In this document: one piece after another, positions 54,717 to 62,683 of the stretch
Layout of the letters: each line of letters begins with the position of its first letter
How positions within the stretch are numbered: position 1 is the first letter of the stretch
Made by a program: the position numbers and the translations under genes
Assembly: GCA_965221605.1 (NCBI GenBank)
Contig: CBDCSK010000015.1
Coordinates: 310,001 to 374,000 of the forward strand
Length of the DNA stretch: 64,000 nt
Reading direction: 5' to 3'
Origin: Aldehydirespirator sp965221605
Lineage (GTDB): Bacteria > Actinomycetota > Acidimicrobiia > Acidimicrobiales > Aldehydirespiratoraceae
Notes under the pieces: model-generated
Told to the model about the DNA's origin: nothing
Database searches by the model: none
What the model saw: the letters and a program-made list of their open reading frames with translations, nothing else

Positions 54717-56621
54717 ATGAACCGCACCGACCTGGTGGAGGCGATCGTTGGAGGCGAGAACTCGCGAGTTGAGTTCAAGCGTGACGACATCAGACCGGCA
54801 GAACTCGCCGAGCGCATGGCCGGACTGCTGAATCTCGAAGGCGGCCACATTCTGCTGGGGGTCGAGGACGACGGCACGGTGTCGGGTCTCGCTCGCAGTC
54901 CCGGCAAGGCCGAAGAGTGGGTGATGCAGGCAGCCAGGGACAACTTGCAGCCAGCTGCGATCCCTGTCTGGCAGGAGTTGGAGTGGGCGCCGGGGAAGCG
55001 GGTCGGGGTGGTTGCTCTTCCGCCGAATGCCCCTGACAAGCCCTACAAGGTCCGGAGGGGGAGCCACTGGGTAACCAAGGTGAGGGTCGGCACGATCACC
55101 CGGGACGCCACCCGAGAGGAGGAGCAGCGGCTCTACCAGCAGTCCGGGGGTCTCCGCTACGGCCTTAAGCCGGTCACTGGATCCCGACTCGAAGACTTGG
55201 ACCATCGTCGTCTGCAGGACTATTTCGCCCGTGTCCGAGGCGACGCCAGCTTGCCCTCGCCTGGTTCGGACGAGTGGGTGCAACTGCTCTGCAACCTGGA
55301 GATTGCTATCGACGCGGCCGGCCATACGTCGGCCACCATCGACGGAATGCTCCTGTTCGGCGCCAACGTCGGCAGGCTTGTGCCGCAGTCGGGTATCCGG
55401 GCCGTCTGCTACGAGGGACAGGAGCCAGACTACGGGGCACGCTCCGACGAAGACATCAAGGGGCCGTTGGTTCCGCTCGGAACACCTGACGGCTTGGTTG
55501 CAGAGACCGGGGTTGTGGACAGGGCAGTTGACTTTGTGCGCCGGAATTCTGCCGTATCGTCACGGCTGGAGGGCGCCCGGAGGGTTGACCGTCGAGACTA
55601 CCCTGAGGACGCTATTCGTGAGGTTGTTGTCAACTCGCTCGCCCATCGCGATTACAGCATTGAGGGTGCCGACGCCGTGCTGTCCATCTTCTCGGATCGT
55701 CTTGAGATCCAGAGCCCGGGCAGGCTGCCCAACACGATCACGGTGGACGGGTTGCGGTCGGGCGCTCGTTACGCCAGGAACCAGACGCTGGTGAACATCA
55801 TGCGCGACTACGGATATGTCGACGCCCGCGGCATGGGGATCCGCAACAAGGTCATACCGAGCATGGCGACCCACAACGGCACCGAACCGGAGTTCATCGA
55901 GGACGACTACCGCTTCACGGTTCGCCTCTGGAAGTCGGTCGTGGAGTCCCCCGGCCGGCGCAGCGTCCTCGCCGAGGTGGCCGCCGAGGTGGCCGCCTGC
56001 CGGATCTGTCCCCGGCTGGTGGAGTGGCGCGAGCGGATCGGGCGCGAGAAGCGGGCCGCCTACCGTGACGACGAGTACTGGGCTCGGGGCGTGCCCGGGT
56101 TCGGTGATCCCGACGCCCACCTTGTCGTCGTCGGTCTCGCACCTGCGGCCCACGGCGCCAACCGCACCGGCCGGATGTTCACCGGCGACCGATCCGGCGA
56201 CTGGCTCTACCGGGCCCTTCACCGGGCCGGTTATGCCAACCAGCCCGGCTCGATCGGCCGGGATGACGGGCTCGTGCTCACCGGGGCCTGGATCACCTCG
56301 CCGGTCAAGTGCGCACCGCCGGCCAACAAGCCCACGCCCGCCGAGCGCGATGCCTGCATGCCGTTCATGCGGCGTGAGCTGGCCGCGCTCGAGTCCCTGA
56401 GGGTCGTGGTTGTGCTGGGCGGCTTCGCGCAGCAGGTGGTGTGGCGCGAGCTGGGGTCGGGTCCCCGTCCGCGCTTCGGCCACCTCGCCGAGGCGGCGCT
56501 GCCCGGGGGCCTGACGCTGCTGTGCAGCTACCACCCCAGCCAGCAGAACACCTTCACCGGCCGCCTCACCGAGCCCATGCTCGACGCGGTGTTCACCCGG
56601 ACCAGGGAACTGGGCAGCTAG
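54717..56621 (+). CDS. AlbA_2/Schlafen-type ATP-binding protein fused to family 5 uracil-DNA glycosylase
   Basis: Residues 1-~407 are an AlbA_2 (Schlafen-like) N-terminal domain (EFKRDDIRPAELAERMAGLL, GGHILLGVEDDGTV) followed by the HATPase-like half of this family (DAIREVVVNSLAHRDYS, DRLEIQSPGRLPN). Residues ~408-634 are a complete UDG family 5 (UdgB-like) enzyme with ACRICPRLVEWRE, VPGFGDPDAHLVVVGLAPAA, HGANRTGRMFTGDRSG and CSYHPSQQNTFTG. Codon use shifts to the GC-rich local style near 55940. A GTG at 55938 could be the old start of the glycosylase gene. ATG 54717 lies 41 bases after trlF, so both form one unit. Fusion by insertion of a mobile module is inferred. Confidence 0.85.
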   Translation: MNRTDLVEAIVGGENSRVEFKRDDIRPAELAERMAGLLNLEGGHILLGVEDDGTVSGLARSPGKAEEWVMQAARDNLQPAAIPVWQELEWAPGKRVGVVALPPNAPDKPYKVRRGSHWVTKVRVGTITRDATREEEQRLYQQSGGLRYGLKPVTGSRLEDLDHRRLQDYFARVRGDASLPSPGSDEWVQLLCNLEIAIDAAGHTSATIDGMLLFGANVGRLVPQSGIRAVCYEGQEPDYGARSDEDIKGPLVPLGTPDGLVAETGVVDRAVDFVRRNSAVSSRLEGARRVDRRDYPEDAIREVVVNSLAHRDYSIEGADAVLSIFSDRLEIQSPGRLPNTITVDGLRSGARYARNQTLVNIMRDYGYVDARGMGIRNKVIPSMATHNGTEPEFIEDDYRFTVRLWKSVVESPGRRSVLAEVAAEVAACRICPRLVEWRERIGREKRAAYRDDEYWARGVPGFGDPDAHLVVVGLAPAAHGANRTGRMFTGDRSGDWLYRALHRAGYANQPGSIGRDDGLVLTGAWITSPVKCAPPANKPTPAERDACMPFMRRELAALESLRVVVVLGGFAQQVVWRELGSGPRPRFGHLAEAALPGGLTLLCSYHPSQQNTFTGRLTEPMLDAVFTRTRELGS

Positions 56622-56631
56622 TCGCAGCCGC

Positions 56632-56637
56632 TAGCCT
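56632..56637 (+). promoter_or_regulatory. Possible -10 element
   Basis: TAGCCT ends 10 bases before the ATG at 56648 of the small lipoprotein gene; there is no Shine-Dalgarno sequence. Confidence 0.35.
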
Positions 56638-56647
56638 CGGACCCGCT

Positions 56648-57043
56648 ATGAGCCCCCGTCTCCTTCCTGTCTGGGTTCTCGCTGCGGCTGTGTTGCTGGT
56701 GGTGGCGGGATGCGGCACCAGCGCCGATCCCGACACCTGGGATGAGGCCGAGCAGGACAGGCGCTACGTCTCGGAGGGGTTCGACTCCGCCGTGGAGAAG
56801 AACTTCATCGACTCGTGCGAGCTTGCGAACACGAGGAACCTCACCGAGGTCGAGGCGCGCGTGCTGTGCCGGTGCTCCTTCGACGGGCTGCGCGAGCGGC
56901 TCACGCTGGAGCAGTTCAAGTCGCTGGACAAGGCTCTGCGCGAGAATCCCAATCCCAGCGACCTCGAGGACAGTCCCGAGGTTCTATGGGACGACACCGC
57001 GGAAGATATCTTGAGGACGTGCGCTGCGAGGGTCGATTCCTGA
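56648..57043 (+). CDS. Small lipoprotein, unknown function
   Basis: The 131-residue product has a signal peptide (MSPRLLPVWVLAAAVLLV) and lipobox VVAGC. The mature part has three cysteines besides the lipidated one (DSCELA, LCRCSF) and one near the C-terminus, which could form disulfides. The frame extends upstream but the lipobox fixes the start. No family is recognised. Confidence 0.75.
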   Translation: MSPRLLPVWVLAAAVLLVVAGCGTSADPDTWDEAEQDRRYVSEGFDSAVEKNFIDSCELANTRNLTEVEARVLCRCSFDGLRERLTLEQFKSLDKALRENPNPSDLEDSPEVLWDDTAEDILRTCAARVDS

Positions 57044-57107
57044 GGCCGCTCTATCCAGCACCGGTCTATCCAGCCCCGGTAGTGGTCGGGCCCGGAGCTG
57101 AAGCGGG

Positions 57108-58331
57108 ATGACGGTGACGCCCGCCGTCGAGGAGCTGCCGCTCATCATCTCCGTCGACGACCACGTGATGGAGCCCAAGGACCTGTGGCAGCAGCAGCTG
57201 CCGCCATCGATGCGGGCCCGCGGCCCCCGCGTGGTGCAGGAGAAGGTCAGGCTGCACTTCACCGGTGGCCACTACGGCTTCGAGCGCAACGACCCCGACG
57301 GCCATTGGTGCGACGTGTGGCTGTTCGAGGACAGCGTGACCCCCACCGGGCTGCTGCACGGCCCCGCGGGCATGCCCCGGGAGGCGCAGCGCAACGTGGC
57401 CGCCCGCTACGAGGACCTCCGCCCCGGCACTCACGAGCAGAGCGCCCGCCTCGCCGACATGGACCTCAACCACGTCGAGGCGGCCATCAACTTCCCCAAC
57501 ATCTTCCCCCGGTTCTGCGGGCAGGGGTTCCTCGAGCGCGACGACAAGGAGCTCGCGGCCGAGTGCCTGCGCATCTACAACGACTGGATGATCGACGACT
57601 GGGGCGGGGGCGCGGGGCGGGGCCGGTTGATCCCGCTGGCGCTGCTGCCGCTGTGGGACACCGAGATGGCCGCAGCCGAGGTGAGGCGATGCGCGGCCAA
57701 GGGCTGCTTCGCGGTGGCGTTCTCAGAGAACCCGTCCAAGCTGGGTCTGCCCTCGATGTACTCCGGCGAGTGGGACCCCGTCTGGCAGGCCTGCGAGGAG
57801 TCCGGCACCACCGTGTCGATGCACATCGGCTCGTCGTCGTCGATGCCCTCCACCTCAGCCGACGCCCCCCTGGCCACATCGATGTCGCTGTACGCCCAGA
57901 ACGCCGAGGGCTCGATGGTCGACTGGGTCTTCTCGGGCACGCTCCAGCGCTTCAAGCGGATCAAGATCACCTACGCCGAGAGCCAGGTGGGCTGGATGCC
58001 GTTCCAGGTGGAGCGCATGGACTCGGTGTTCAGGGAGGGCCGGGGTGGCGTGGGCGGCGACGGCCCGCTGCCCAGCGAGATCGTGCGGGGCCGGGTCTTC
58101 GGCTGCATCTTCGACGACCTGGTGGGGCTCAAGCAGCGCCATGACGTGGGCATCGACCAGATCCTGTTCGAGACCGACTACCCCCACTCCGACGGGACGT
58201 TCCCGCACTCCCGCAAGGTGGCCCACTCGATGTTCGCCGCGGTCGGCATGGACGCCGAGGAGTGCTACAAGGTGCTGCGGGGCAACGCCATCAACGCCTA
58301 CGGCCTGGACCGCTTCGGCATCCACGACTGA
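57108..58331 (+). CDS. Amidohydrolase-2 family metal-dependent hydrolase
   Basis: The 407-residue TIM-barrel protein opens ISVDDHVMEPKDLW, where DDH replaces the usual DxHxH metal motif. TVSMHIGSSS and FETDYPHSDGTFPHS near the C-terminus hold further metal ligands. Relatives include decarboxylases and hydrolases of aromatic acids. No partner gene in the neighbourhood suggests a substrate. Confidence 0.87.
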   Translation: MTVTPAVEELPLIISVDDHVMEPKDLWQQQLPPSMRARGPRVVQEKVRLHFTGGHYGFERNDPDGHWCDVWLFEDSVTPTGLLHGPAGMPREAQRNVAARYEDLRPGTHEQSARLADMDLNHVEAAINFPNIFPRFCGQGFLERDDKELAAECLRIYNDWMIDDWGGGAGRGRLIPLALLPLWDTEMAAAEVRRCAAKGCFAVAFSENPSKLGLPSMYSGEWDPVWQACEESGTTVSMHIGSSSSMPSTSADAPLATSMSLYAQNAEGSMVDWVFSGTLQRFKRIKITYAESQVGWMPFQVERMDSVFREGRGGVGGDGPLPSEIVRGRVFGCIFDDLVGLKQRHDVGIDQILFETDYPHSDGTFPHSRKVAHSMFAAVGMDAEECYKVLRGNAINAYGLDRFGIHD

Positions 58332-58423
58332 CGGACCCGCCGCGGCGAGACTGCGAGGGAGCCCCGCGCTCGAACGAGAGGCGGTCGAGGCGCGGCTCGC
58401 TGGAAGCGATCAAGGGATGACCG

Positions 58424-59383
58424 ATGCCTGAGCGACACAGGGTGCTGGTGGCCGAAGCACTGGGCGCCGCCGGCGCGGACCGCCTGCGCACCGATCCCGA
58501 TGTCGATGCGGTGTTCGCCGAGGGCCAGAGCCGGGCCGAGCTGCTGGACTCGGTGCGGGACGCGGCCGCGCTGATCGTGCGCAGCGGCAGCCGGGTGGAT
58601 GCCGACCTGATCGCGGCCGGGGCGGGCCTGCGGGTGATCGGCCGCGCCGGCGTGGGCGTGGACAACATCGACCTGGAGGCGGCGGCCGCCCGCGGCATCG
58701 CGGTGGTCAACACCCCGGAGGCCAACATGCTGGCCGCGGCCGAGCACGCCTTCGCTCTGATGCTGGCGACGGCCCGCCGGGTGACCGACGCCCACAACTC
58801 GCTGGCCGCGGGAAGCTGGGACCGCAAGCAGTACGTGGGAGTGCAGCTGGCCGGCGCCACCCTCGGGCTGGTGGGCTTCGGCCGGATCGGGCGGGCCGTC
58901 GGCCACCGGGCGCTGGCCTTCGAGATGGCCGTGCTGACCACCGATCCCTACATCCCGGCCGAGGTGGCCACCGAGCACGGGGCCAGGATGGTCGAGCTGC
59001 ACGAACTACTGGCCGCGTCCGACTTCGTGAGCCTTCACGCGGTGGCTCAAGAGGACGGCTCCGCGCTGCTGGACGACGCCGCGTTCGCGACCATCAAGCC
59101 GGGCGCGATAGTGGTGAACGCAGCCCGGGGCAGCCTCGTCGACTCCGCAGCGGCCCGGGCCGCTCTCGACGACGGCCGCCTGGCCGGACTGGGGCTCGAT
59201 GTCTACGACACCGAGCCCCCGCCGCCCGATCACCCCCTGATCGGCCATCCCCGGGTCGTCCACACCCCCCACCTGGGCGCCAGCACCGGAGCAGCCCAGC
59301 GCGACGTGTCCGTCCAGGTGGTCGCCAAGGTCCTCGCCGCCCTCAGAGGCGAACCAGTCGAGACCGTCAAGCCCGTCCCGTAG
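58424..59383 (+). CDS. D-2-hydroxyacid dehydrogenase, short SerA-like form
   Basis: The 319-residue NAD-dependent enzyme has GLVGFGRIGRAVG (Rossmann loop), IGRAGVGVDNIDLEAA, NAARGSLVDSAA with the conserved Arg, and His in HTPHLGAST as general acid. It resembles the catalytic core of phosphoglycerate dehydrogenase but stops before the ASB and ACT domains of actinobacterial SerA (about 530 residues). It may be a short SerA or another hydroxyacid dehydrogenase. Confidence 0.88.
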   Translation: MPERHRVLVAEALGAAGADRLRTDPDVDAVFAEGQSRAELLDSVRDAAALIVRSGSRVDADLIAAGAGLRVIGRAGVGVDNIDLEAAAARGIAVVNTPEANMLAAAEHAFALMLATARRVTDAHNSLAAGSWDRKQYVGVQLAGATLGLVGFGRIGRAVGHRALAFEMAVLTTDPYIPAEVATEHGARMVELHELLAASDFVSLHAVAQEDGSALLDDAAFATIKPGAIVVNAARGSLVDSAAARAALDDGRLAGLGLDVYDTEPPPPDHPLIGHPRVVHTPHLGASTGAAQRDVSVQVVAKVLAALRGEPVETVKPVP

Positions 59384-59405
59384 CTGCGCCGGTCGAGGTC
59401 GAGCG

Positions 59406-60668
59406 ATGCACAGCGATGGCCGGCGCCGATCCCCGCTCCGTTGGCTCGGTCGGGCTGCCGCCGCAGTCGTCCTGGTCGGAGCCGCGGCCTGTGGATCGCT
59501 CGACAGTGCTGAGACGGCCGAGGTTCCTGCATCGTCAACCGCAATGGCCAGTGCTGAGGAAGCAGGTGCCACCCCCGCATCCGAGGTCTCTGCATCGGTG
59601 GCGTCTGTGCCCGAGCCCTCGGTCCCCACGACGTCTGTGCCCGAGGTCTCGGCCCCCACCGCCGCCCCCGCACCTGAGGTCTCGGTCCCCACCGCCGCCT
59701 CCGCACCTGAGGTCTCCGCGCCTGACGTCTCGGTGACGTCGACATCGGCGCCGGCGGCAACAGTTGCAGAGGCAGAAGGCACGGAGTCCGTACCGGAGGT
59801 GTCTGCGCCGTCGACGTCTGTGCCTGAGGCAACGGCGCCGTCGACCTCTGTGCCGGCTACCTCGGTGCCGGAGGTGTCTGCGCCCACGACGTCTGTGCCT
59901 GAGGCAACGGCGCCGTCGACGTCTGTGCCGACGACGTCAATCCCTACGGTCTCGCTGCCGGTGGCGGTCGAGTACGACGCTGGCTACGACCGTGATGACT
60001 GGGGGCCTCACAACAGCGGTCTGTGCCGTGGCGCGGTCGGCTCCCTCGACCCTTACACCGGCACCCCCATAGACACCTGCAACGTGGACCATGTAGTGGC
60101 TCTGCACGAGGCGCACGAGTCGGGCGGCTGGACCTGGCCGGCGAACCAGAAGCAGCGGTTCAGCCAGGATCCGGCCAACCACGCGGCGTCGCGGGCCTGC
60201 GTGAACCAGTCCAAGGGCGGCGACGACATCAGCGAATGGTCGGATGCGGACATCGCCCGGTCGTCGGCATGCGGCGGCGGTTACAGGGTGACAGCCGCGG
60301 GGCGCTGCTTCCTCGCCCGGATCACGGTTGAAGTCAAGTCGTCGTGGGATCTGGCTGTCGATCAGGCCGAGGCGAACACTCTCAGCCAGACGCTGGCGGG
60401 ATGCGGCGACCAGACTCCCGACTTCTCGGCCCAGCCGGCGGCCACGACGACATCCGCGCCGCCGACCACAACAGCCGCACCACCGAGGGCATGCGTGATC
60501 GCGGGCAGGACCTCAGCCGAGTACGACGCGGTGTCGGGAATCGGCGAAGTGCTCTCCGCCAGGCTGGCAGCGGCTCAGCCGTTCTCCAGCCGCGCCGACC
60601 TCGAAGCGGTCAGAGGCATCGGCCCGGCCAGATCCGAGGCCGTCTGGTCACACTTCTGCGACTCCTAG
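59406..60668 (+). CDS. Secreted lipoprotein with HNH nuclease (GmrSD/DUF1524-like) and helix-hairpin-helix domains
   Basis: Of 420 residues, the signal peptide ends in the lipobox GAAAC (Cys29). Residues ~35-175 are a Ser/Thr/Pro/Val repeat linker. Residues ~185-310 form an HNH-type nuclease like DUF1524: GYDRDDWGPH, Asp228-His229 in CNVDHVVALHEAHESGG, RFSQDPANHAASRACVNQSK and DISEW. A short linker TTTSAPPTTTAAPP leads to a ComEA-like double helix-hairpin-helix (~372-418, VSGIGEVLSARL and VRGIGPARSEAVW). It should be a surface-anchored DNA-binding nuclease. A role in DNA uptake, nutrition or defence is inference. Confidence 0.85.
   Translation: MHSDGRRRSPLRWLGRAAAAVVLVGAAACGSLDSAETAEVPASSTAMASAEEAGATPASEVSASVASVPEPSVPTTSVPEVSAPTAAPAPEVSVPTAASAPEVSAPDVSVTSTSAPAATVAEAEGTESVPEVSAPSTSVPEATAPSTSVPATSVPEVSAPTTSVPEATAPSTSVPTTSIPTVSLPVAVEYDAGYDRDDWGPHNSGLCRGAVGSLDPYTGTPIDTCNVDHVVALHEAHESGGWTWPANQKQRFSQDPANHAASRACVNQSKGGDDISEWSDADIARSSACGGGYRVTAAGRCFLARITVEVKSSWDLAVDQAEANTLSQTLAGCGDQTPDFSAQPAATTTSAPPTTTAAPPRACVIAGRTSAEYDAVSGIGEVLSARLAAAQPFSSRADLEAVRGIGPARSEAVWSHFCDS
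59796..59945 (+). repeat. 75-bp tandem repeat coding a Ser/Thr/Pro linker
   Basis: Two consecutive 75-base units (59796-59870 and 59871-59945) code for near-identical 25-residue stretches, each beginning EVSAP and containing TSVPEATAPSTSVP. Looser copies extend upstream to about 59580. The unit length keeps the reading frame. Confidence 0.85.
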
Positions 60669-60692
60669 CCCGTCGGGCCAGAGCGGCCCCGT

Positions 60693-61307
60693 TCAGGGGC
60701 GGAAGCCGAACTCGGGGCGTTCGGTTCGGGTGCGCTTGAGCTCCCAGAAGCCGGCCACGTTCATCATGGCCACGAGGGCGTCCCACATGGCCAGCGAGTC
60801 CTCACGGGGCGGCACCCGGGTGATGACCGGGCCGAAGTAGCCCTGCTTGTCGCCGTTGCGGTCCTTGAGGGCGATCATGGGAGTCCCCACCTGGTCGCCG
60901 CACAGGGCCAGGCCCTCGTCCATGCGCTTGCGGATCTCGGGATCCCAGGAGTCGTCGTCGAAGGCGGCCGCGTGGGAGGTGTCGTAGCCGACGGCCTCCA
61001 GCGCGTCGGCCACCGCGAACTCCCGCACACCGTCGTGGTGCAGGCGCCGGCCGTACTCCCAGTACAGCGGCCCCACCGCGTCGTCGCCCTCGGCTTCCCG
61101 GACCGACTCCAGCACCCTCATCAGTCGCAGGCTGAAGTAGGAGTGCGTGTAGTAGTCGGAGTCCGGATCGGGATCATTCTTGAAGAACAGGCTGATCGGC
61201 TGCCAGGTGATGTTCAGGTCCTTGGCCGGCTGCACCTCGTCGACGACCCAACGGGCCGTCACCCAGCACCACGGTCAAAGCGGGTCGATCCAGAACTCGA
61301 TGTCCAT
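60693..61307 (-). CDS. Rv2466c-like mycothiol-dependent nitroreductase (DsbA fold), candidate selenoprotein with UPWC active site
   Basis: From the ATG at 61307 (AAGGAG 8 bases upstream) the frame reads MDIEFWIDPL, then TGA, then PWCWVTARWVVDEVQPAKDL and continues to residue 204. In relatives this segment is DPLCPWCWVTARW. The TGA at codon 11 (61275-61277) therefore stands exactly where the first catalytic Cys of the CxxC motif belongs. The rest is intact, including the cis-Pro loop QVGTPMIAL. Sec insertion would give a U-x-x-C redox site. The alternative is a nonsense mutation or sequencing error. If the TGA is a true stop, the remainder could be made only from a GTG at 61262. No selABCD gene lies in the window. 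Confidence 0.75.
61245..61277 (-). other. Possible SECIS-like hairpin after the in-frame UGA
   Basis: On the reverse strand GGGU (61264-61261) and GCCC (61256-61253) pair around the loop GACG, with a U-G extension. GACC overlapping the UGA can pair with GGUC (61248-61245). The loop starts 14 bases after the UGA and has a G in first position. Bacterial SECIS loops are usually a little further away, about 16 bases or more, so the match is suggestive only. Confidence 0.35.
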
Positions 61308-61348
61308 GTCAGGGGCTCCTTGAATGGGGGAGGGGTCGGGGGTCCAGG

Positions 61349-62530
61349 TCAGGCCGGTTTGCGTTCGGGCAGTCCCAAGCGGGCCGCGCCGTCGGCCCAG
61401 TGGGGCCATCGCTCCCGGCTCTTGGCCGACAGGCGGTGCATCAGTGCGATAGCGCCGGGGTCGTCGTCGCCGGGGCGGGTCTCGATGGCGCCGTCGCGCA
61501 CCATGGCGTCGATCACGGCCCGGCCCAGCTCGGTGCGCACGATGGTGAGGGTCCAGTCGGTGAGATCCCCTATGCCCCCGGTGGAGATGTCGGCGTGCTC
61601 GGCCGCGAAGTCCGGGCACAGGTTGCAGCCCTCGCGGGTCCAGGCGTGGCACTCCTTGAGGTTGATCTCGTAGTAGCGACCCTCCTTGGTCCAGATCTGG
61701 AAGACGCCCTTGATGTTCATCTTCGAGATCTGCTCCTTGGGCAGGCCGTACTTCACCTCGAAGAGCTCGTCGAACAGCGAGTCGTCGAACGACTTGGAGC
61801 AGAGCAGGCCGATGTTGAGCTTGATCGGCTTGCTCACCTTGCCCACCTTGCGGTGCCACATCACCGGACCCACCGACGTCTGGCAGCTCATGCCCACCAG
61901 CGCCAGGCGGTCCAGCCCCTTGTCGCGGGCCTCCTCGAAGGCGATGGGGTTGGCCGAGTACGTGTAGCGGCTGCCCGCACCCCGCAGCACCTCGTCGCGG
62001 TTGGTGGCAACCATCGGGAAGGCCTTCCAGCCCGGCTCACCGTTGGGCAGCGACTCCACCCCGCTGGTGAGGGCCCCGTCGATGATGTCGTTCTCCATGC
62101 ACCAGATCAGGATGGCCGACACCAGCCCGCCGTCCTGGCCCACCTCGTAGACGAAGTCGTCTGAGGCCCGGGTCAGCAGGATGTCGGAGTAGACGCCCGA
62201 CATCTCGTCGGCGTGCCGCTCCCGGCCGAACAGGTGCATGTCGGCCTCGGGCTCCCACATGCGGAACCGGGGGCACGCCCGGGTGCATGACGTGCAGCCC
62301 TTGACTCCGTGCACGCAGTCGTCAGGGCCGTACTCGTCGTCCTCGAGGTGGAACGGCTTGTAGGCCCCGGGCTCGTGGGTGTAGCCGATCACGTGGTGGG
62401 GGCAGGCGATCACGCACCCGGCGCAGCCGGTGCACAGGCCCGAGGTGATGACCTCGTCGTGGAGTTCCTTCCACTGGTAGGTCCAGCGGGGCTTCTTGGC
62501 CGGCGCAGGCGCCGCGTCGGTGACCGTCAT
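61349..62530 (-). CDS. Coenzyme F420 hydrogenase/dehydrogenase beta-subunit (FrhB) family protein
   Basis: The 393-residue protein has two N-terminal 4Fe-4S motifs: Cys33, 36, 39, 43 (CTGCAGCVIACP) and Cys72, 79, 82, 86 (CVHGVKGCTSCTRACP). The FrhB core (VYSDILLTRASDD, GQDGGLVSAILIWCMEN) and the C-terminal domain with GCNLCPDFAAEHADISTGGIGD follow. FrhB-type proteins pass electrons between F420 or ferredoxin and flavin. The ATG at 62530 lies one base after the end of a tRNA gene on the same strand, so no leader with a ribosome binding site exists. Confidence 0.88.
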   Translation of the reverse strand: MTVTDAAPAPAKKPRWTYQWKELHDEVITSGLCTGCAGCVIACPHHVIGYTHEPGAYKPFHLEDDEYGPDDCVHGVKGCTSCTRACPRFRMWEPEADMHLFGRERHADEMSGVYSDILLTRASDDFVYEVGQDGGLVSAILIWCMENDIIDGALTSGVESLPNGEPGWKAFPMVATNRDEVLRGAGSRYTYSANPIAFEEARDKGLDRLALVGMSCQTSVGPVMWHRKVGKVSKPIKLNIGLLCSKSFDDSLFDELFEVKYGLPKEQISKMNIKGVFQIWTKEGRYYEINLKECHAWTREGCNLCPDFAAEHADISTGGIGDLTDWTLTIVRTELGRAVIDAMVRDGAIETRPGDDDPGAIALMHRLSAKSRERWPHWADGAARLGLPERKPA

Positions 62531-62531
62531 G

Positions 62532-62603
62532 CGCCCCCGGCAGGATTCGAACCTGCGCACACGGCTCCGGAGGCCGTTGCTCTATCCCCTGAGCTACGGG
62601 GGC
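62532..62603 (-). tRNA. tRNA-Arg (anticodon CCG)
   Basis: Reading the reverse strand, GCCCCCG pairs with CGGGGGC to form the acceptor stem, GCTC/GAGC the D stem and ACGGC/GCCGT the anticodon stem. The anticodon loop is CTCCGGA, and GCAGG-TTCGAAT-CCTGC forms the T arm. The anticodon CCG reads CGG. The 3' CCA is not encoded. The next gene starts one base downstream. Confidence 0.95.
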
Positions 62604-62671
62604 TGAGCGGGTCATGCTATCGGCCCTCGGCTCACCGAGGAGTGCTCACCGAGGAATAAGGGGCCTCCCGG

Positions 62672-62677
62672 TAGGAT
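62672..62677 (+). promoter_or_regulatory. -10 element of a probable leaderless argS promoter
   Basis: TAGGAT ends 6 bases before the ATG at 62684 and no ribosome binding site is present. Confidence 0.45.
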
Positions 62678-62683
62678 CGGCCG

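Noticed and set aside
58424..59383. Complete SerA phosphoglycerate dehydrogenase
   Set aside because: The protein ends before the ASB and ACT domains expected in actinobacterial SerA, so only the broader hydroxyacid dehydrogenase name is used.
59577..59945. CRISPR-like array
   Set aside because: The repeats are contiguous, in frame and code for a Ser/Thr/Pro linker; there are no unique spacers between constant repeats.
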